NCBI GenBank assembly: GCA_019310865.1
Contig: JAFDDL010000258.1
Span: 1 to 5,834, forward strand
Reading direction: 5' to 3'
Origin: Deltaproteobacteria bacterium
Lineage (GTDB): Bacteria > Desulfobacterota > Desulfobacteria > Desulfobacterales > JAFDDL01
DNA: 5,834 bases
Below the pieces are notes generated by a model. That model ran no database searches. It was not told where the DNA came from and worked only from the letters and a program-made list of their open reading frames with translations. A program made the translations under genes and the position numbers. Of this stretch, positions 5,326 through 5,834 are shown in pieces. Every line of letters begins with the position of its first letter. Within the stretch, counting starts at the first letter, position 1.

Positions 5326-5577
5326 CTAACGCTCCAAAAGATACTTGAGCTAAATTTTCGTATCCACTATTTGATATTGATGGAGAAATTAAATCCCGAC
5401 ATTTCCATTCCGGAGAATTGGAATTGGAATCATGAGGATATAAGGGATGCGCTTGCTAATAATGATGGTGCAACTGCGGAAAGATTGGTACGTGAACATA
5501 TCGAAGAGACGCTGAGCAAGGTTATGTTGGATCTTATGAGCTTGCCCAATATCGCGAATGCAAATATCGCAGGCTGA
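5326..5577 (+). pseudogene. C-terminal remnant of a GntR-family (FCD domain) transcriptional regulator
   Basis: The frame reads 'LELNFRIHYLILM', then 'NHEDIRDALANNDGATAERLVREHIEE', which matches the last helices of the FCD effector domain of GntR regulators (pattern H..I..AL...D...A.....EHI). The two His are 22 residues apart, the same spacing as the last two metal-ligand His of characterised FCD proteins. The N-terminal winged helix and the first FCD helices with the other ligands are absent. The reading frame is open back to 5248 but shows no further recognisable regulator sequence. Possible starts (TTG at 5371, ATG at 5380) lack a ribosome binding site. I therefore read it as a 5'-truncated gene, with the break near 5300. 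It lies 26 nt before an acyl-CoA synthetase gene it may once have regulated. A short expressed ligand-binding fragment (66-69 residues) remains possible. Confidence 0.6.
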
Positions 5578-5603
5578 TACTGTTTAAAAAGGGAAAGTGG
5601 AAT

Positions 5604-5834
5604 ATGTCGAAACAAGACCTAATATCCGGGCCGGAAGATATCGAGGCATTGGAAACAAAACCATGGGAAGCGGTCGCCCCCGCCGATAGTACCTATGAGC
5701 TTTTGGTCTCGGCTGCAAAAAAATGGCAAGACGATGTGGCAATCAATTTTCTTCCCACCGGTTCTCCGAATGAAGATCCCGTAGCTATTACGTATGGGCA
5801 AATGATTGGCCGTATCAACCAGACGGCGAACATG
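5604..5834 (+). CDS. Acyl-CoA synthetase (AMP-forming), N-terminal part, runs off right edge
   Basis: An ATG at 5604 opens a frame of 77 codons that reaches the window end without a stop. It reads MSKQDLISGPEDIEAL, then 'STYELLVSAAKKWQDDVAINFLPTG', and 'ITYGQMIGRINQTANM'. This is the N-terminus of an acyl-CoA synthetase of the ANL adenylating superfamily: the 'T-Y-x-x-L/M-x-x-x-x-N-x-x-A' segment typically comes about 60-80 residues from the start, and full proteins are about 600 residues. The enzyme would activate a fatty or other carboxylic acid with ATP and CoA in the cytoplasm. The AMP-binding core motifs are beyond the window, so the substrate class cannot be judged. A modest AGGGA-type ribosome binding site lies about nine bases upstream. 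The gene follows the FCD regulator remnant by 26 nt, a typical spacing for a regulator placed ahead of its target. Confidence 0.78.
   Translation, partial: MSKQDLISGPEDIEALETKPWEAVAPADSTYELLVSAAKKWQDDVAINFLPTGSPNEDPVAITYGQMIGRINQTANM

Overview
The window looks like bacterial chromosome of moderate GC. It probably comes from a strictly anaerobic, Gram-negative member of the Desulfobacterota (sulfate-reducer or syntroph type). That placement is inferred from gene content: a tungsten/molybdopterin aldehyde:ferredoxin oxidoreductase (AOR) family enzyme with its own four-cluster ferredoxin subunit, a lipoprotein, an IclR regulator and an acyl-CoA synthetase. No rRNA or other phylogenetic marker is present.

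Region 1 (1-4335) is an AOR module. It opens with the 3' part of an AOR-family catalytic subunit (start lost off the left edge), followed 12 nt later by a ferredoxin-like subunit with 16 cysteines arranged as four [4Fe-4S] sites. An IclR-family regulator converges on the ferredoxin gene with only 8 nt between stop codons. Its 144-bp divergent promoter region leads into a MoeB/ThiF/HesA-type adenylyltransferase and a MoaD-like sulfur carrier ending in Gly-Gly. A strong intrinsic terminator overlaps the MoaD stop codon. The likely logic is that MoeB adenylates the carrier's C-terminal glycine so that it can deliver sulfur for the pterin dithiolene of the AOR cofactor. The AOR then exchanges electrons with the polyferredoxin, and IclR ties expression to an unidentified metabolite.

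Region 2 (about 4348-5255) holds two small divergent genes unrelated to the AOR module. On the minus strand is a lipoprotein of 127 residues whose mature part is almost entirely an 11-residue repeat (LEA/apolipoprotein-like amphipathic helix). On the plus strand, from a GTG start with a strong ribosome binding site, is a MTH1187/UPF0045-type thiamine-binding-like protein. The 212 bp between them contain a candidate operator.

Region 3 (5256-5834) starts with a perfect 16-bp palindrome. It continues with what reads as the C-terminal piece of a GntR/FCD-type regulator without its DNA-binding half, and ends with the first 77 codons of an acyl-CoA synthetase running off the right edge. The regulator remnant probably once controlled the acyl-CoA synthetase.

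The parts are mostly recognisable families. The points most worth a second look are the AOR/polyferredoxin/MoeB/MoaD cassette without a visible flavin subunit, the 11-mer-repeat lipoprotein, and the decayed FCD regulator beside a palindrome.
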